A DNA stretch of 22,230 nucleotides from Sphingobacterium sp. UBA1575 (GCA_002322865.1 DCOH01000050.1:3068-25297); one strand, 5' to 3'. Shown: positions 13,839 to 22,156, counted from the stretch's first letter. Program-made: numbers and translations. Notes: generated from the sequence alone by a model not told the origin.

Positions 13839-16271
13839 ATGTATTCGATAGGTAAAGTTAATGAAATCGTAGGGGGGATGGCTATCAATATTCCTAATCC
13901 CGATCAGCAGATCAGTGAATTAGTCTACGACAGCCGAAAAATCAGTCTGCCAGATGAAAGTTTGTTTTTTGCGCTTTCTGCTACCCGCGATGGTCATGAA
14001 TTTATTGCCGATGCCTATAACAAAGGCATCCGTTCCTTTATAGTCAGTAAGGATGTCCCATTTTTAATGGACAAAACAGATGTGAATGTGCTGAAGGTAG
14101 CAAATACCTTAAAGGCCTTGCAAGACCTGGCGGCATATCATCGAATGCAATTCCATTTTCCTATAATTGGGATTACCGGCAGTAATGGAAAATCCATTGT
14201 CAAAGCCTGGTTAACCCAGATGCTGAGTATCGATAAAAAGGTTTACCAGAGTCCCAAGAGCTATAATTCGCAGATCGGTGTGGCGCTTTCCCTTTGGAAC
14301 CTGCAAGGGCATTATGATTTGGCCATTATTGAGGCAGGAATCAGTGAGCCTGGAGAAATGGATGCATTAGCAGCAATGATTAAACCCGATATTGGCGTAT
14401 TTACCAATTTAGGGATCGCACATGCCCAATACTTCAAATCCAAAGAGGAAAAACTCGCGGAAAAACTTAAGCTTTTCAAAGAAAGCAACCTATTGATTGC
14501 AGGTTCTGCCTATGTTCCTAAAGAAATGGTAGGTACTAATCCATTATTCTCCTGGGGATATCAGGAGCATGATGATTTGCAATTGCTAGAACAACAGCAA
14601 GTAGGTCAGGAAACACAGTTGGATATTCAATACAAGGGCAGTATCCATCAATTAAAAATCCCATTTACCGACAAAGCATCTATTGAAAATGTGGTTTCCT
14701 GCTTGGCTGTCATGTTGAATTTACAATATGACATCGCCATTATCCAACAAAGGATTTATGGATTGAAACCGCTTGAAATGCGACTTCAGTTGAAAAAAGG
14801 GATCAACAACAGTTCTATTATTGATGATTCCTATTCTAACGATCTTGCATCCTTAAAGATATCCCTGGACTTTTTACAGCAGCAGAACCAATACCAAAAA
14901 AAGAGCATCATACTCTCTGAAATGGATGGTCTGGAAGAGAACGAGAAGTTTCAGAAAAAACTTTCAGAGATATTGAACAGCCAGTCGTTGAATAGATTGA
15001 TCTGGGTAGGTAAGGACTATGATTTTCTATCAGCACTCCATATCCCTGAAAAATTATTCTATCAAACAACTGCCAGCTTGTTGGAAGATCTCCATACCAT
15101 TTCCATCGAAAAGGAAAGTGTCCTGATCAAAGGTGCCCGAATTTTTCAGTTTGAAAAAGTGGTGGAAAGATTGACCCTAAGGTCGCATGGAACGGTATTG
15201 GATATCAACCTCAACGCACTGACCAATAATCTGATGGTCTATCGTTCTTTGATACCGCCACAGGTTAAATTAATGACCATGGTGAAGGCATTTTCTTATG
15301 GTAGCGGAAGTTTTGAGGTTGCCAACCTATTGCAGTTTGCGAAAGTAGATTACCTCACAGTCGCCTTTGCAGATGAAGGGGTAGAATTACGATCTGCGGG
15401 AATTACGTTGCCCATCATGGTGCTCAGTCCGGATGCGGATACCTTTTCCGCATTGATCAAACATGATTTGGAACCGGAGGTCTATAGCATGTCCTTTCTG
15501 AATGATTTCATAGCCTTTTTAAGAGATCAACATATAAAATCCTATAAGATACATTTGAAATTGGATACAGGTATGCATCGCCTGGGATTCTTTCCGGAAG
15601 AAATACCAGCAGTTATCGAGTGGTTAAAATCACAAGATCAAGTGGTCGTACAATCATTTTTCACCCATTTGGTCGCATCTGGTGATCCAAAACAGGATGA
15701 ATTTACCCAATACCAGATTGATACCTATTCGAAAAGTGCGAAATTATTAGAAGAAGGTTTAGGCTATAGCTTTATCCGCCATGTCGCAAATACATCGGGG
15801 ATCGTCAGATGGCCTGATGCCCACTTTGATATGGTCCGATTAGGAATTGGTTTGTATGGGGTGGATATGGACCAGAAATTGGAAAACTTAGAGCAAGTAA
15901 GTACCTTGCGTACTACGGTGACCCAATTGAAGGAACTTAAGGCCGGAGAAACCGTTGGTTATGATCGAAAAGGTGTCTTACATCGCGATAGCAAGATTGC
16001 TACGGTCAAGATTGGCTATGCGGATGGCTATAATCGCAGATTTGGTCAATCCGTAGGAAAGATGCAGATCAATGGCCAGTTGGTTCCAACTGTGGGGAGC
16101 ATCTGCATGGACATGTGCATGTTGGATGTGACCGATATTGATGTGAAGGAAGGTGATGAGGTATTGGTTTTCCCAGATCTTATGCAGGCATCAAAAGATA
16201 TTGGAACTATTCCCTATGAATTATTGGTGAATATTTCTGGAAGAGTTAAACGGGTTTATTATTACGAATAA
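13839..16271 (+). CDS. alr: Bifunctional MurF-like ligase / alanine racemase
   Basis: This 810-residue fusion is typical of Bacteroidota. Residues 1-445 are a Mur ligase. ISELVYDSRKI...SLFFAL is the MurF N-domain, GITGSNGKS (111-119, Lys118) is the ATP loop, and FTNLGIAHAQ follows at 188-197. The C-domain contains DDSYSNDLASL at 329-339, where MurF usually has NDxYNANP. Residues 450-810 are a fold-type III alanine racemase. Lys483 (MVKAFSYGSG) should carry pyridoxal phosphate and Tyr708 (GETVGYDRKG) is the opposite catalytic base. Together they would make D-alanine and join D-Ala-D-Ala to the UDP-muramoyl tripeptide. The DUF502 gene follows after 3 bases. Confidence 0.93.
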   Translation: MYSIGKVNEIVGGMAINIPNPDQQISELVYDSRKISLPDESLFFALSATRDGHEFIADAYNKGIRSFIVSKDVPFLMDKTDVNVLKVANTLKALQDLAAYHRMQFHFPIIGITGSNGKSIVKAWLTQMLSIDKKVYQSPKSYNSQIGVALSLWNLQGHYDLAIIEAGISEPGEMDALAAMIKPDIGVFTNLGIAHAQYFKSKEEKLAEKLKLFKESNLLIAGSAYVPKEMVGTNPLFSWGYQEHDDLQLLEQQQVGQETQLDIQYKGSIHQLKIPFTDKASIENVVSCLAVMLNLQYDIAIIQQRIYGLKPLEMRLQLKKGINNSSIIDDSYSNDLASLKISLDFLQQQNQYQKKSIILSEMDGLEENEKFQKKLSEILNSQSLNRLIWVGKDYDFLSALHIPEKLFYQTTASLLEDLHTISIEKESVLIKGARIFQFEKVVERLTLRSHGTVLDINLNALTNNLMVYRSLIPPQVKLMTMVKAFSYGSGSFEVANLLQFAKVDYLTVAFADEGVELRSAGITLPIMVLSPDADTFSALIKHDLEPEVYSMSFLNDFIAFLRDQHIKSYKIHLKLDTGMHRLGFFPEEIPAVIEWLKSQDQVVVQSFFTHLVASGDPKQDEFTQYQIDTYSKSAKLLEEGLGYSFIRHVANTSGIVRWPDAHFDMVRLGIGLYGVDMDQKLENLEQVSTLRTTVTQLKELKAGETVGYDRKGVLHRDSKIATVKIGYADGYNRRFGQSVGKMQINGQLVPTVGSICMDMCMLDVTDIDVKEGDEVLVFPDLMQASKDIGTIPYELLVNISGRVKRVYYYE

Positions 16272-16274
16272 AAG

Positions 16275-16877
16275 ATGAAAAAGGTTTTTCAGCGATTTTT
16301 TTATTATTTGATCAAAGGGACTTTGGTAGTTGCTCCGGTGGCCGGTGCCATTTTCTTGATCGTATGGTTGGTAGCAAGTATTGATGGCGCGCTAAACATT
16401 ACCGAGCATTTCTTGGAAGATGAAAAAGGACATCCATTATACATTCCTGGAATAGGTATCCTTTCTGTCATCCTATTATTGGCATTAGTGGGTTTGATCT
16501 TTACCACCTTGGTAACAGAACCTATCAAAGCCTGGTTAAACAGGACCATTAAAAAAATCCCTTTATTCAATACGCTCTATTCTTCCATTAAAGATTTTAC
16601 GGAAGCTTTTGTTGGTGATGCCAAAAAGTTCAATGAACCTGTTCTCGTTGTTGTGAATGATATGGGACTTAAAAAGGTTGGCTTTTTGACCCAAAAGGAT
16701 CTAACCGCTATCGGATTGCCAGGAGAAGTGATTGTATATTTTCCATATTCCTATTCCGTAGCCGGGCAGATTGTTGTGGTCAGTTCAGATAAAGTCCAAA
16801 AATTAAAAATGTCTGCCACCGATGCGATGAAATTGGCGGTTTCTGGTGGAGTCAGCGGTTTGGAAGGAGGGAAATGA
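16275..16877 (+). CDS. DUF502 inner-membrane protein
   Basis: The 200-residue protein has two membrane helices: about 12-32 (GTLVVAPVAGAIFLIVWLV) and about 55-78 (GIGILSVILLLALVGLIFTTLV). The DUF502 core follows: PIKAWLNRTIKKIPLFNTLYSSIKDF and then PGEVIVYFPYSYSVAGQIVVV. The family is widespread in Gram-negative bacteria and its biochemical role is not established. It begins 3 bases after murF-alr and is followed 4 bases later by the LytS-like gene, so it is the middle gene of a tight operon. An envelope role is inferred from that context. Confidence 0.88.
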   Translation: MKKVFQRFFYYLIKGTLVVAPVAGAIFLIVWLVASIDGALNITEHFLEDEKGHPLYIPGIGILSVILLLALVGLIFTTLVTEPIKAWLNRTIKKIPLFNTLYSSIKDFTEAFVGDAKKFNEPVLVVVNDMGLKKVGFLTQKDLTAIGLPGEVIVYFPYSYSVAGQIVVVSSDKVQKLKMSATDAMKLAVSGGVSGLEGGK

Positions 16878-16881
16878 TCTT

Positions 16882-17481
16882 ATGCTCTGGTCTAAGAAAA
16901 AAACAACAATCAGTGAACTCCAAGATCAAATTCTTGCCCTAAAAGCGGAACTTTCCTTTCTTAAAGCGAGGGAATTATCTGATCTTCGAAAGTTGATCAA
17001 GACAAATGAGCAGAATGAACCGTTAATAAAAGCGTTCTTCGAATTACAAAATGCCGCTGATTCCTTAACGGAGAACATAAAATGGTCGGTTGGGGAAGAA
17101 GTCCAATTTGTGGAAGGCTTACTATCCTTATGGAGCCAAACAAACCTCGAGTCGGTAGAAATCAAAAATCAATTTCTGATTCTTGATCCACACTTGCAGA
17201 TTTATCCTTTGATCACCGTTCCGCCAATTATCAATTCTTTGGTAAATGGCTATAATAGCATGAAGGAACACCCCGTTAAAATAAAATTCCAAAGTTCATC
17301 CAAACATCTTCAACTGGAGGTAAGTAATAGGGTAAATCATTATTTGGAGGACCAAGCGAACAATTCAGAAATAGTTGCTTTTAAAGATCGATTGCTGATT
17401 AGATATGGCGAGCATCAGCAGCTATTTATCAATAGTAATTCAAATCTATTCAAAACGACTTTAATTCTGAACGATCTCTAG
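16882..17481 (+). CDS. LytS-family-like histidine kinase homologue lacking catalytic motifs
   Basis: I chose ATG 16882, which follows AGGAGG at 16865-16870, over an in-frame GTG at 16846 that would overlap DUF502. The 199-residue product has no membrane helix. Residues 10-32 form a coiled coil. The rest aligns by eye with LytS/YehU kinases. SFLKARELSDLRKLI (25-39) lies where NPHFLFNSLNSI should be. GEEVQFVEGLLSL (71-83) matches the EE-x-x-x-x-x-x-Y-L segment, VPPIINSLVNGYNS (113-126) replaces IPPLxLQPLVENAxKH, and KDRLLIRYGE (168-177) matches the N-x-R-L-x-x-x-Y-G helix. The phospho-histidine and the ATP-binding Asn/His are absent. A pseudokinase or scaffold is inferred. It is the last gene of the murF-alr operon. 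Confidence 0.6.
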   Translation: MLWSKKKTTISELQDQILALKAELSFLKARELSDLRKLIKTNEQNEPLIKAFFELQNAADSLTENIKWSVGEEVQFVEGLLSLWSQTNLESVEIKNQFLILDPHLQIYPLITVPPIINSLVNGYNSMKEHPVKIKFQSSSKHLQLEVSNRVNHYLEDQANNSEIVAFKDRLLIRYGEHQQLFINSNSNLFKTTLILNDL

Positions 17482-17497
17482 ATTCAGGATAAATAAT

Positions 17498-17526
17498 AAA
17501 AGGCCTTCAATAATTGAAAGCCTTTT
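17498..17526. terminator. Bidirectional terminator between convergent genes
   Basis: AAAAGGCCTTCAA (17498-17510) pairs with TTGAAAGCCTTTT (17514-17526) with one mismatch and a three-base loop. It serves the plus-strand murF-alr operon ending at 17481 and the minus-strand lipoprotein gene ending at 17582. Confidence 0.8.
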
Positions 17527-17581
17527 GCGTTAAATTAATCTGTATATCGAATATTTAATTCTTCGAATTTTGGAAATCTAA

Positions 17582-17962
17582 CTATCTTTTACAGTTAGCT
17601 GACCATGTTTTACCATCTGTATGATATAGAATAACTAAATCATCCTGATTGATGGTAATAGAACCTTGAGCATCAGAATTGAAAAAGATTTTATTATTGT
17701 CACCTTTTTCCATTTTAATTCCATTAATATTAGGAATTTTCCGATCAAATGCGAAGTTATATGTGTCACCAACTTTAGTTACAGTCACTGCTCCTTGACC
17801 ACTTGATACATCATCATCTCCATTGGTATTTGCATAACTTGTTGTTCCTTTATAAGTCCCTCTAAAAAAGTCGTTGTCAGATGGATCATCATCTTTAGAA
17901 CATGCTGAAAATGTTAACAATGCGACAAATAGTAGACTTAGTAATTTCCATGTTGTTTTCAT
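17582..17962 (-). CDS. Small lipoprotein (126 aa), uncharacterised
   Basis: The product has a lipoprotein signal (WKLLSLLFVALLTFSAC, lipidated Cys21) and then an acidic SKDDDPSDND linker. The rest is a beta-rich domain: GTYKGTTSYANTNGDDDVSSG, AVTVTKVGDTYNFAFD, QGSITINQDDLVILYHTDG. The strand pattern resembles small lipocalin-like or META-like lipoproteins common in this phylum, but no family can be named with confidence. The acidic residues after the cysteine may act as a surface-export signal, as known for Bacteroidota lipoproteins. Upstream, a TTAACATT repeat cluster at 18062-18088 may regulate it. Confidence 0.7.
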   Translation of the reverse strand: MKTTWKLLSLLFVALLTFSACSKDDDPSDNDFFRGTYKGTTSYANTNGDDDVSSGQGAVTVTKVGDTYNFAFDRKIPNINGIKMEKGDNNKIFFNSDAQGSITINQDDLVILYHTDGKTWSANCKR

Positions 17963-18061
17963 AGTACAATAATTTTTTGTTTAAATAGTTATTAGGGTTT
18001 TGTTAAACTCTCAATCTATTAACCAAGAAAAGTGCCACTATGTGTGCAACATACCTGTTAC

Positions 18062-18088
18062 AATGTTAATTTAACATTCCTTAACATT
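18062..18088. promoter_or_regulatory. Palindromic TTAACATT cluster, operator candidate
   Basis: AATGTTAA (18062-18069), T, TTAACATT (18071-18078) forms an exact 17-base palindrome. A further TTAACATT copy follows at 18081-18088. It sits in the 157-base spacer upstream of the small lipoprotein gene (start 17962) and behind the radical SAM gene (stop 18120). Confidence 0.4.
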
Positions 18089-18119
18089 TTGTTTCCAATA
18101 AGATAACCTTAGAAAACCT

Positions 18120-19184
18120 TTAAGAATCAAACAGATTAAGTTGATTATCACGTCTGTTACGGAAATTCGAGGAGTCTAATTCGAGTGCCGATATATTTAA
18201 ATTATTCCTTTTGCAATGCATCTTAAAAGTGTCCTTTATGAGTTCCGCTAATTTTCCGGTCCCTTTCATCCGGTTTCCGAATTCACTATCATTCACCTTT
18301 CCATGATGGCAACTTTGAATACTATGCCAAATTTTATTGGCCCGATCTGGATAGGCTTGGAACAGCCAATTCTCGAAAATCTTTCCTATCTCGCCGTTCA
18401 ATCTCACGTTAGTATAGCCCGCCCACTTGGCTCCAGCATCAGCTGCACTTTTCAAAATATTGGGAATTTCATGATCTGTTAATCCAGGAATAACAGGAGC
18501 ACACATGATTCCCACAGGTATGCCTTGCGCACTTAAATTCTCCAATACTTTTAAACGTTGTTTAGCCGTTACGGTACGTGGTTCCAAAAGCTGTCGGGTT
18601 GATTCGGTCAGGGAATTGATGGAAATAAAAACAGCACATTGATTCTTTTTCGCCATTTCGGATAGGATATCGGCATCACGTAATACTAAACTGCTTTTAC
18701 TGATGATACTAATGGGTTGACCAAATTCCTGTGCAATTTTTAGGATGGATCTGGTGAGTTTAAATTTCCTTTCCAATGGTTGATAACAATCGGTATTGCC
18801 CGATAAGGAAATAACCTTACCATCCCAGGATTTTTTCTGCAGAAATTCTCTGAATAATTTCGGGGCATTGGCTTTGACAAGGATCTTGGATTCAAAGTCC
18901 AACCCAGCACTAAGTCCCCAATATTGATGTGAATTGCGAGCATAACAATAGATACAACCATGTTCGCAACCTTGATAGGGATTGAGGGAATATTCCATCC
19001 CCACATCAGGACTATCTACTCGGTTGACTATACTTTTGGGATGGACAATACTAAAGCTTGTTTTAGGCTTATCCTGCTCCCAATCATCGATACCTTCTAC
19101 ATGGTCTTGAACATAAGATTCTTTGAAAAATACATTATGAACATTTCCCTGCGCACCTCTGCCGTTGATAAATGACTTTTCCAT
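18120..19184 (-). CDS. PA0069-family radical SAM protein (SplB-like)
   Basis: The 354-residue protein has the radical SAM cluster motif in NPYQGCEHGCIYCYARNSH (Cys73, Cys77, Cys80). GKVISLSGNTDCYQPLERKFKLTR follows, then SIISKSSLVLRDADIL and PVGIMCAPVIPGLTDHEIP, the barrel strands seen in the PA0069/spore photoproduct lyase-like group. These enzymes cleave S-adenosylmethionine to make a radical; the substrate of this branch is not established. The N-terminal part (INGRGAQGNVHNVF) with the G-R-G start is typical of the family. It lies 51 bases downstream of ppk1 on the same strand, with a dyad between them. Confidence 0.9.
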   Translation of the reverse strand: MEKSFINGRGAQGNVHNVFFKESYVQDHVEGIDDWEQDKPKTSFSIVHPKSIVNRVDSPDVGMEYSLNPYQGCEHGCIYCYARNSHQYWGLSAGLDFESKILVKANAPKLFREFLQKKSWDGKVISLSGNTDCYQPLERKFKLTRSILKIAQEFGQPISIISKSSLVLRDADILSEMAKKNQCAVFISINSLTESTRQLLEPRTVTAKQRLKVLENLSAQGIPVGIMCAPVIPGLTDHEIPNILKSAADAGAKWAGYTNVRLNGEIGKIFENWLFQAYPDRANKIWHSIQSCHHGKVNDSEFGNRMKGTGKLAELIKDTFKMHCKRNNLNISALELDSSNFRNRRDNQLNLFDS

Positions 19185-19195
19185 TTGCCCAATAT

Positions 19196-19226
19196 TTTTA
19201 CTAAAATACTAAAAATATTAGTAAAA
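19196..19226. repeat. 9-bp dyad between ppk1 and the radical SAM gene
   Basis: TTTTACTAA (19196-19204) and TTAGTAAAA (19218-19226) are exact reverse complements. The 13-base centre repeats TACTAAAAA once more. It lies 11 bases upstream of the radical SAM start codon on the minus strand. It could be an operator or a weak AT-rich attenuator. Confidence 0.45.
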
Positions 19227-19235
19227 TAAAAATAC

Positions 19236-21341
19236 CTAAGATTCTTGACCTTCTTCTTCTACCGCCATTTTCTTTTCTGCAAGGTATTTGTAAATCTCTA
19301 TTTGTGAGCGGAATGGCAAATTCTCATTGCTTACATATTCATTATCCTGTTTCCTATTCAGGTTCCTTGCCTTTACATTATCCATTAATTGGATCTCCAA
19401 CATATCCTTGAGTTCGAGCTTTAATTTTTTGGAATGTATTTTAACGGCTGCCTCAATTCGATGGTCCAGATTCCGGGTCATGAGATCTGCAGAAGAAATA
19501 TAGGTTAATTCTTTACCCGCATGGTAAAAATAAAATACTCGGGCATGCTCAAGGTATTCATCTACAATACTGATCGCATGTATTGGCTCTACGAATTTTT
19601 TCTGATTTACTGCGCAATAAATTCCCCTAACGATCAGGTCGATCTTTACACCGACAGTTGCAGCATCGTATAATTTTTTAATACATTCCTTATCGCTCAA
19701 GGAGTTGATCTTGATAATGATATGGGATTTTCTACCTGCCTTAGCTTCTACGATTTCCTTTTCTATCAACTCAATCAATTGGATCCGCATATCCGTAGGG
19801 CAAACCATCAGATTCTTATTGTTCTTTATGGTCTGTTCCAAAGGCGCTTTTGGTTTCTGTAGCGTGTTGAAAATTTTATTGATATCCGCCATAACCCCTT
19901 TATTGCTTGTCATTAAGCAATAATCACCATAAAGTTTGGCAGTCTTTTCATTGATGTTTCCGGTGCTAACAAAACCATATTGTACCGTTTTGTTCTGAAC
20001 CCTTTTCTTGATGATGCATAATTTGGCATGTATCTTTTTGTTTGGAAGTCCTACCAGTACTTTTACACCTTCCATTTCAAAACGTTCCTTCCATTCCAGG
20101 TTCTGTTCCTCATCAAACCTTGCCCTCAATTCCAACATCACCGTAACTTCTTTGCCATTTCTTGCGGCATTGACCAAAGCGTTGGCAATCTTCGAATTAG
20201 AAGCCATCCGATAGATGGTAATCTTGATGGTTTTCACATCCGGATCCATCGCCGCTTCGCGCAGAAGATCGATCATCGGACGGAATTCATGGTATGGAAA
20301 GGAGAGAAGTACATCCTTCTTAAGGATGATATCAGTAATCCTTTCTTTGCCTGTAAATTCAGGATGCTCAAAGGAGGTTCTTTCTATCGGCTTTTCATAG
20401 GATTTAAAGACATTCGGAAAATCCATAAAATGCTTGAAGTTATGGATCTTTTGGCCAGGGATGATACTGTCTCTTTTGCTGAGGCTTAATTTGCGAATCA
20501 GAAACTCCAATAATTTCTGGTCCATGTCCTGATCGAATACAAACCTCGTTGGTTTTCCTTTCCGACGGTTTTTGATACCCTTACTTATTTTTTCTACCAA
20601 GGTGGTATTGACATCATTATCTATATCAAATTCAGCGTCCTTCGTGATTTTAAACGTATTGGCCTCAAAATGATCAAATCCGAAATAGGAAAAGATGAAG
20701 GGGAGATTGACCTTTACCACATCTTCAATGAGTATAATGTGGGTCTGCCCTTTAGCAGATGGTAAAATAACAAACCTGCCCAACTGCCTGGATGGCAATT
20801 CTATAATCGCAAATTTGGTCTCGTATTGCCAATCTTCCTTATACATGGCTACACCAAGGTATAAACTTTTGTCCCTTAAGTAAGGTAATGGCCTGGTTTC
20901 ATCTAACAAAAGAGGGATGATACTACTTTCCACTTCCTCCTCAAAATATTCCCGCACAAACTTTAATTGTGTTGGGTTCAGTTGTTCTGCAGTTTTGATA
21001 AAGACTTTCTGTTTGGCCATTTCCTTCTGTACCTGATGCCAAATCTTATCGAATTTCTTTTGTTGTTTGATCACAAGCTCATTTATTTTCTCCAGGATGA
21101 TGCTTGGATTTTCATAATAATAACTGTTGGTGATCTTATTGTTTATTTCTGCTGCTCGCTTCAAAGCAGCCACCCTTACCCGAAAAAATTCATCTAGATT
21201 ATTGGAGAATATTCCTAAAAACTTGATTCTTAAGGCTAAAGGTACTTCAGGATCTGCAGCTTCTTGTAATACTCGCCCATTAAAACTTAACCAACTGATG
21301 TCTCTTGGAATAAATTTACTCGCCATTTCTGTTATACTCAT
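19236..21341 (-). CDS. ppk1: Polyphosphate kinase 1
   Basis: The 701-residue protein has full PPK1 length and domain order. The N-domain contains SNNLDEFFRVRV (Asn48, the ATP-base contact region). The phospholipase D-like catalytic domains follow. LRARFDE at 405-411 is an active-site segment. His438 in NKKIHAKLCII is the residue expected to be autophosphorylated. His599 in EYLEHARVF matches the second essential histidine, and SSADLMTRNLDHRIE is a further conserved segment. It makes inorganic polyphosphate from ATP reversibly and is membrane-associated or cytosolic. No ppx gene is adjacent. Confidence 0.97.
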   Translation of the reverse strand: MSITEMASKFIPRDISWLSFNGRVLQEAADPEVPLALRIKFLGIFSNNLDEFFRVRVAALKRAAEINNKITNSYYYENPSIILEKINELVIKQQKKFDKIWHQVQKEMAKQKVFIKTAEQLNPTQLKFVREYFEEEVESSIIPLLLDETRPLPYLRDKSLYLGVAMYKEDWQYETKFAIIELPSRQLGRFVILPSAKGQTHIILIEDVVKVNLPFIFSYFGFDHFEANTFKITKDAEFDIDNDVNTTLVEKISKGIKNRRKGKPTRFVFDQDMDQKLLEFLIRKLSLSKRDSIIPGQKIHNFKHFMDFPNVFKSYEKPIERTSFEHPEFTGKERITDIILKKDVLLSFPYHEFRPMIDLLREAAMDPDVKTIKITIYRMASNSKIANALVNAARNGKEVTVMLELRARFDEEQNLEWKERFEMEGVKVLVGLPNKKIHAKLCIIKKRVQNKTVQYGFVSTGNINEKTAKLYGDYCLMTSNKGVMADINKIFNTLQKPKAPLEQTIKNNKNLMVCPTDMRIQLIELIEKEIVEAKAGRKSHIIIKINSLSDKECIKKLYDAATVGVKIDLIVRGIYCAVNQKKFVEPIHAISIVDEYLEHARVFYFYHAGKELTYISSADLMTRNLDHRIEAAVKIHSKKLKLELKDMLEIQLMDNVKARNLNRKQDNEYVSNENLPFRSQIEIYKYLAEKKMAVEEEGQES

Positions 21342-21450
21342 GATAGCCCAAATATGAAAGGGCTTTGTTTGGTATAAGTTACTGAAATATTAACAAATTA
21401 TTAAATAAATAACCTGCATTTTTTTAGTTAACAAACCACCATACAAAGCT

Positions 21451-21615
21451 TTAATAAAGATTACTTTTGTTTGATTTAGAATTTACTTTTAGAGGATTGA
21501 TGATTGGAAATCCGGATTGGATAAGGATCGAATATTGCTCTTTGCGCAAGATAAATACGCCAATTGTGGGTGCAATATATTTGCTTTTAGCTTTTTGGAA
21601 AGCGTGCTTATTCAT
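21451..21615 (-). CDS. 54-residue peptide of the same K-Y-x-x-P-T family
   Basis: On the minus strand ATG at 21615-21613 opens a 54-codon frame ending at TAA 21453-21451. It begins with a basic lead (NKHAFQKAKSKYIAPTIGV) and continues FILRKEQYSILIQSGFPIIN, with a polar tail ending in tyrosine. K-Y-I-A-P-T-I-G-V aligns with K-Y-S-S-P-T-V-S-V of the 53-aa peptide at 10679, and both have a Glu six residues after that block. It has its own TAATTTTG box upstream and a terminator between it and the gene at 21770. A longer plus-strand frame here (21467-21658) is best read as its shadow. The tail lacks the acidic E-W-D pattern, so it may be diverged. Function is unknown. Confidence 0.5.
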   Translation of the reverse strand: MNKHAFQKAKSKYIAPTIGVFILRKEQYSILIQSGFPIINPLKVNSKSNKSNLY

Positions 21616-21649
21616 AAAGAATAGTGTTAATAATGTTTGTTTGTTGAAA

Positions 21650-21657
21650 CAAAATTA
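21650..21657 (-). promoter_or_regulatory. Candidate -7 element of the 54-aa peptide gene
   Basis: On the minus strand this reads TAATTTTG, an exact TAnnTTTG match, 34 bases before the ATG at 21615. A small dyad, TTTGTT/AACAAA (21640-21653), overlaps it. No clear -33 partner is seen. Confidence 0.4.
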
Positions 21658-21713
21658 ATCAAAAATTTATATTATTAAAATTTAATAAGGGAAAATTAGT
21701 TATAAAAACCATA

Positions 21714-21752
21714 ATATAAAAAATGGGGCAATCTCTTTGTAAGATTGCCCCA
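21714..21752 (-). terminator. Terminator of the membrane-anchored protein gene
   Basis: TGGGGCAATCT (21724-21734) pairs exactly with AGATTGCCCCA (21742-21752) around a 7-base loop. On the minus strand the stem is followed by a T-rich run (ATTTTTTATATT). It lies just past the stop at 21770. Confidence 0.85.
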
Positions 21753-21769
21753 AGCTAATTATCTATTAA

Positions 21770-22156
21770 TTATTTATTTACGCCTCTTCTGCTGAGAATA
21801 TTGATGGCTTCAAATTTTTCAGCATCATAGTGCGGATCTTCCAATTGTAAACTGGTAGGGTAGGGTTTGCTTTTATCAAAAAAGTAAATCTTCGTAATAC
21901 TTCCGTAATCATTTACAGGGAACAGATCTGCACATTGATCATATTGTGCGTTCAAGGGATCGCCCACCGTAACGGCATATATTCGGATGATTCCCCCTTT
22001 ATTGTTCTCATTCCTCACAAAAGCGACCTCTTCAAAATCACCGGGCAGGTCTTTGATATTAGGCTGGGAATAGGCATCATAGATGAAATATCCCAAAATC
22101 AATATCAAAGGGATGGCAAACAACCAAATCTTCTTTATACTTTGTTGTTTGGCCAT
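21770..22156 (-). CDS. Membrane-anchored protein (128 aa), uncharacterised
   Basis: The product has one N-terminal membrane helix (about residues 9-28, KIWLFAIPLILILGYFIYDA), preceded by a basic MAKQQSIKK. The soluble part of about 95 residues contains LPGDFEEVAFVRNENNKGGI, IRIYAVTVGDPLNAQYDQCADLFP and YGSITKIYFFDKSKPYP. No family is recognised. It probably faces the periplasm. Its ATG overlaps the stop of the upstream gene as TAATG, so the two are translationally coupled. A strong terminator follows. Confidence 0.75.
   Translation of the reverse strand: MAKQQSIKKIWLFAIPLILILGYFIYDAYSQPNIKDLPGDFEEVAFVRNENNKGGIIRIYAVTVGDPLNAQYDQCADLFPVNDYGSITKIYFFDKSKPYPTSLQLEDPHYDAEKFEAINILSRRGVNK

Noticed and set aside
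16846..16881. GTG start for the LytS-like gene
   Set aside because: It overlaps the DUF502 coding region, and ATG 16882 has an AGGAGG sequence upstream and begins the likely coiled coil.
20028..20489. Plus-strand 153-codon frame inside ppk1
   Set aside because: It is antisense to conserved PPK1 catalytic sequence and has no domain or promoter of its own.
21467..21658. Plus-strand 63-codon frame starting with TTG
   Set aside because: It is antisense to the better-supported 54-aa peptide gene, needs a TTG start, has no recognisable domain, and its opening TACTTTTG promoter-like box has no -33 partner.
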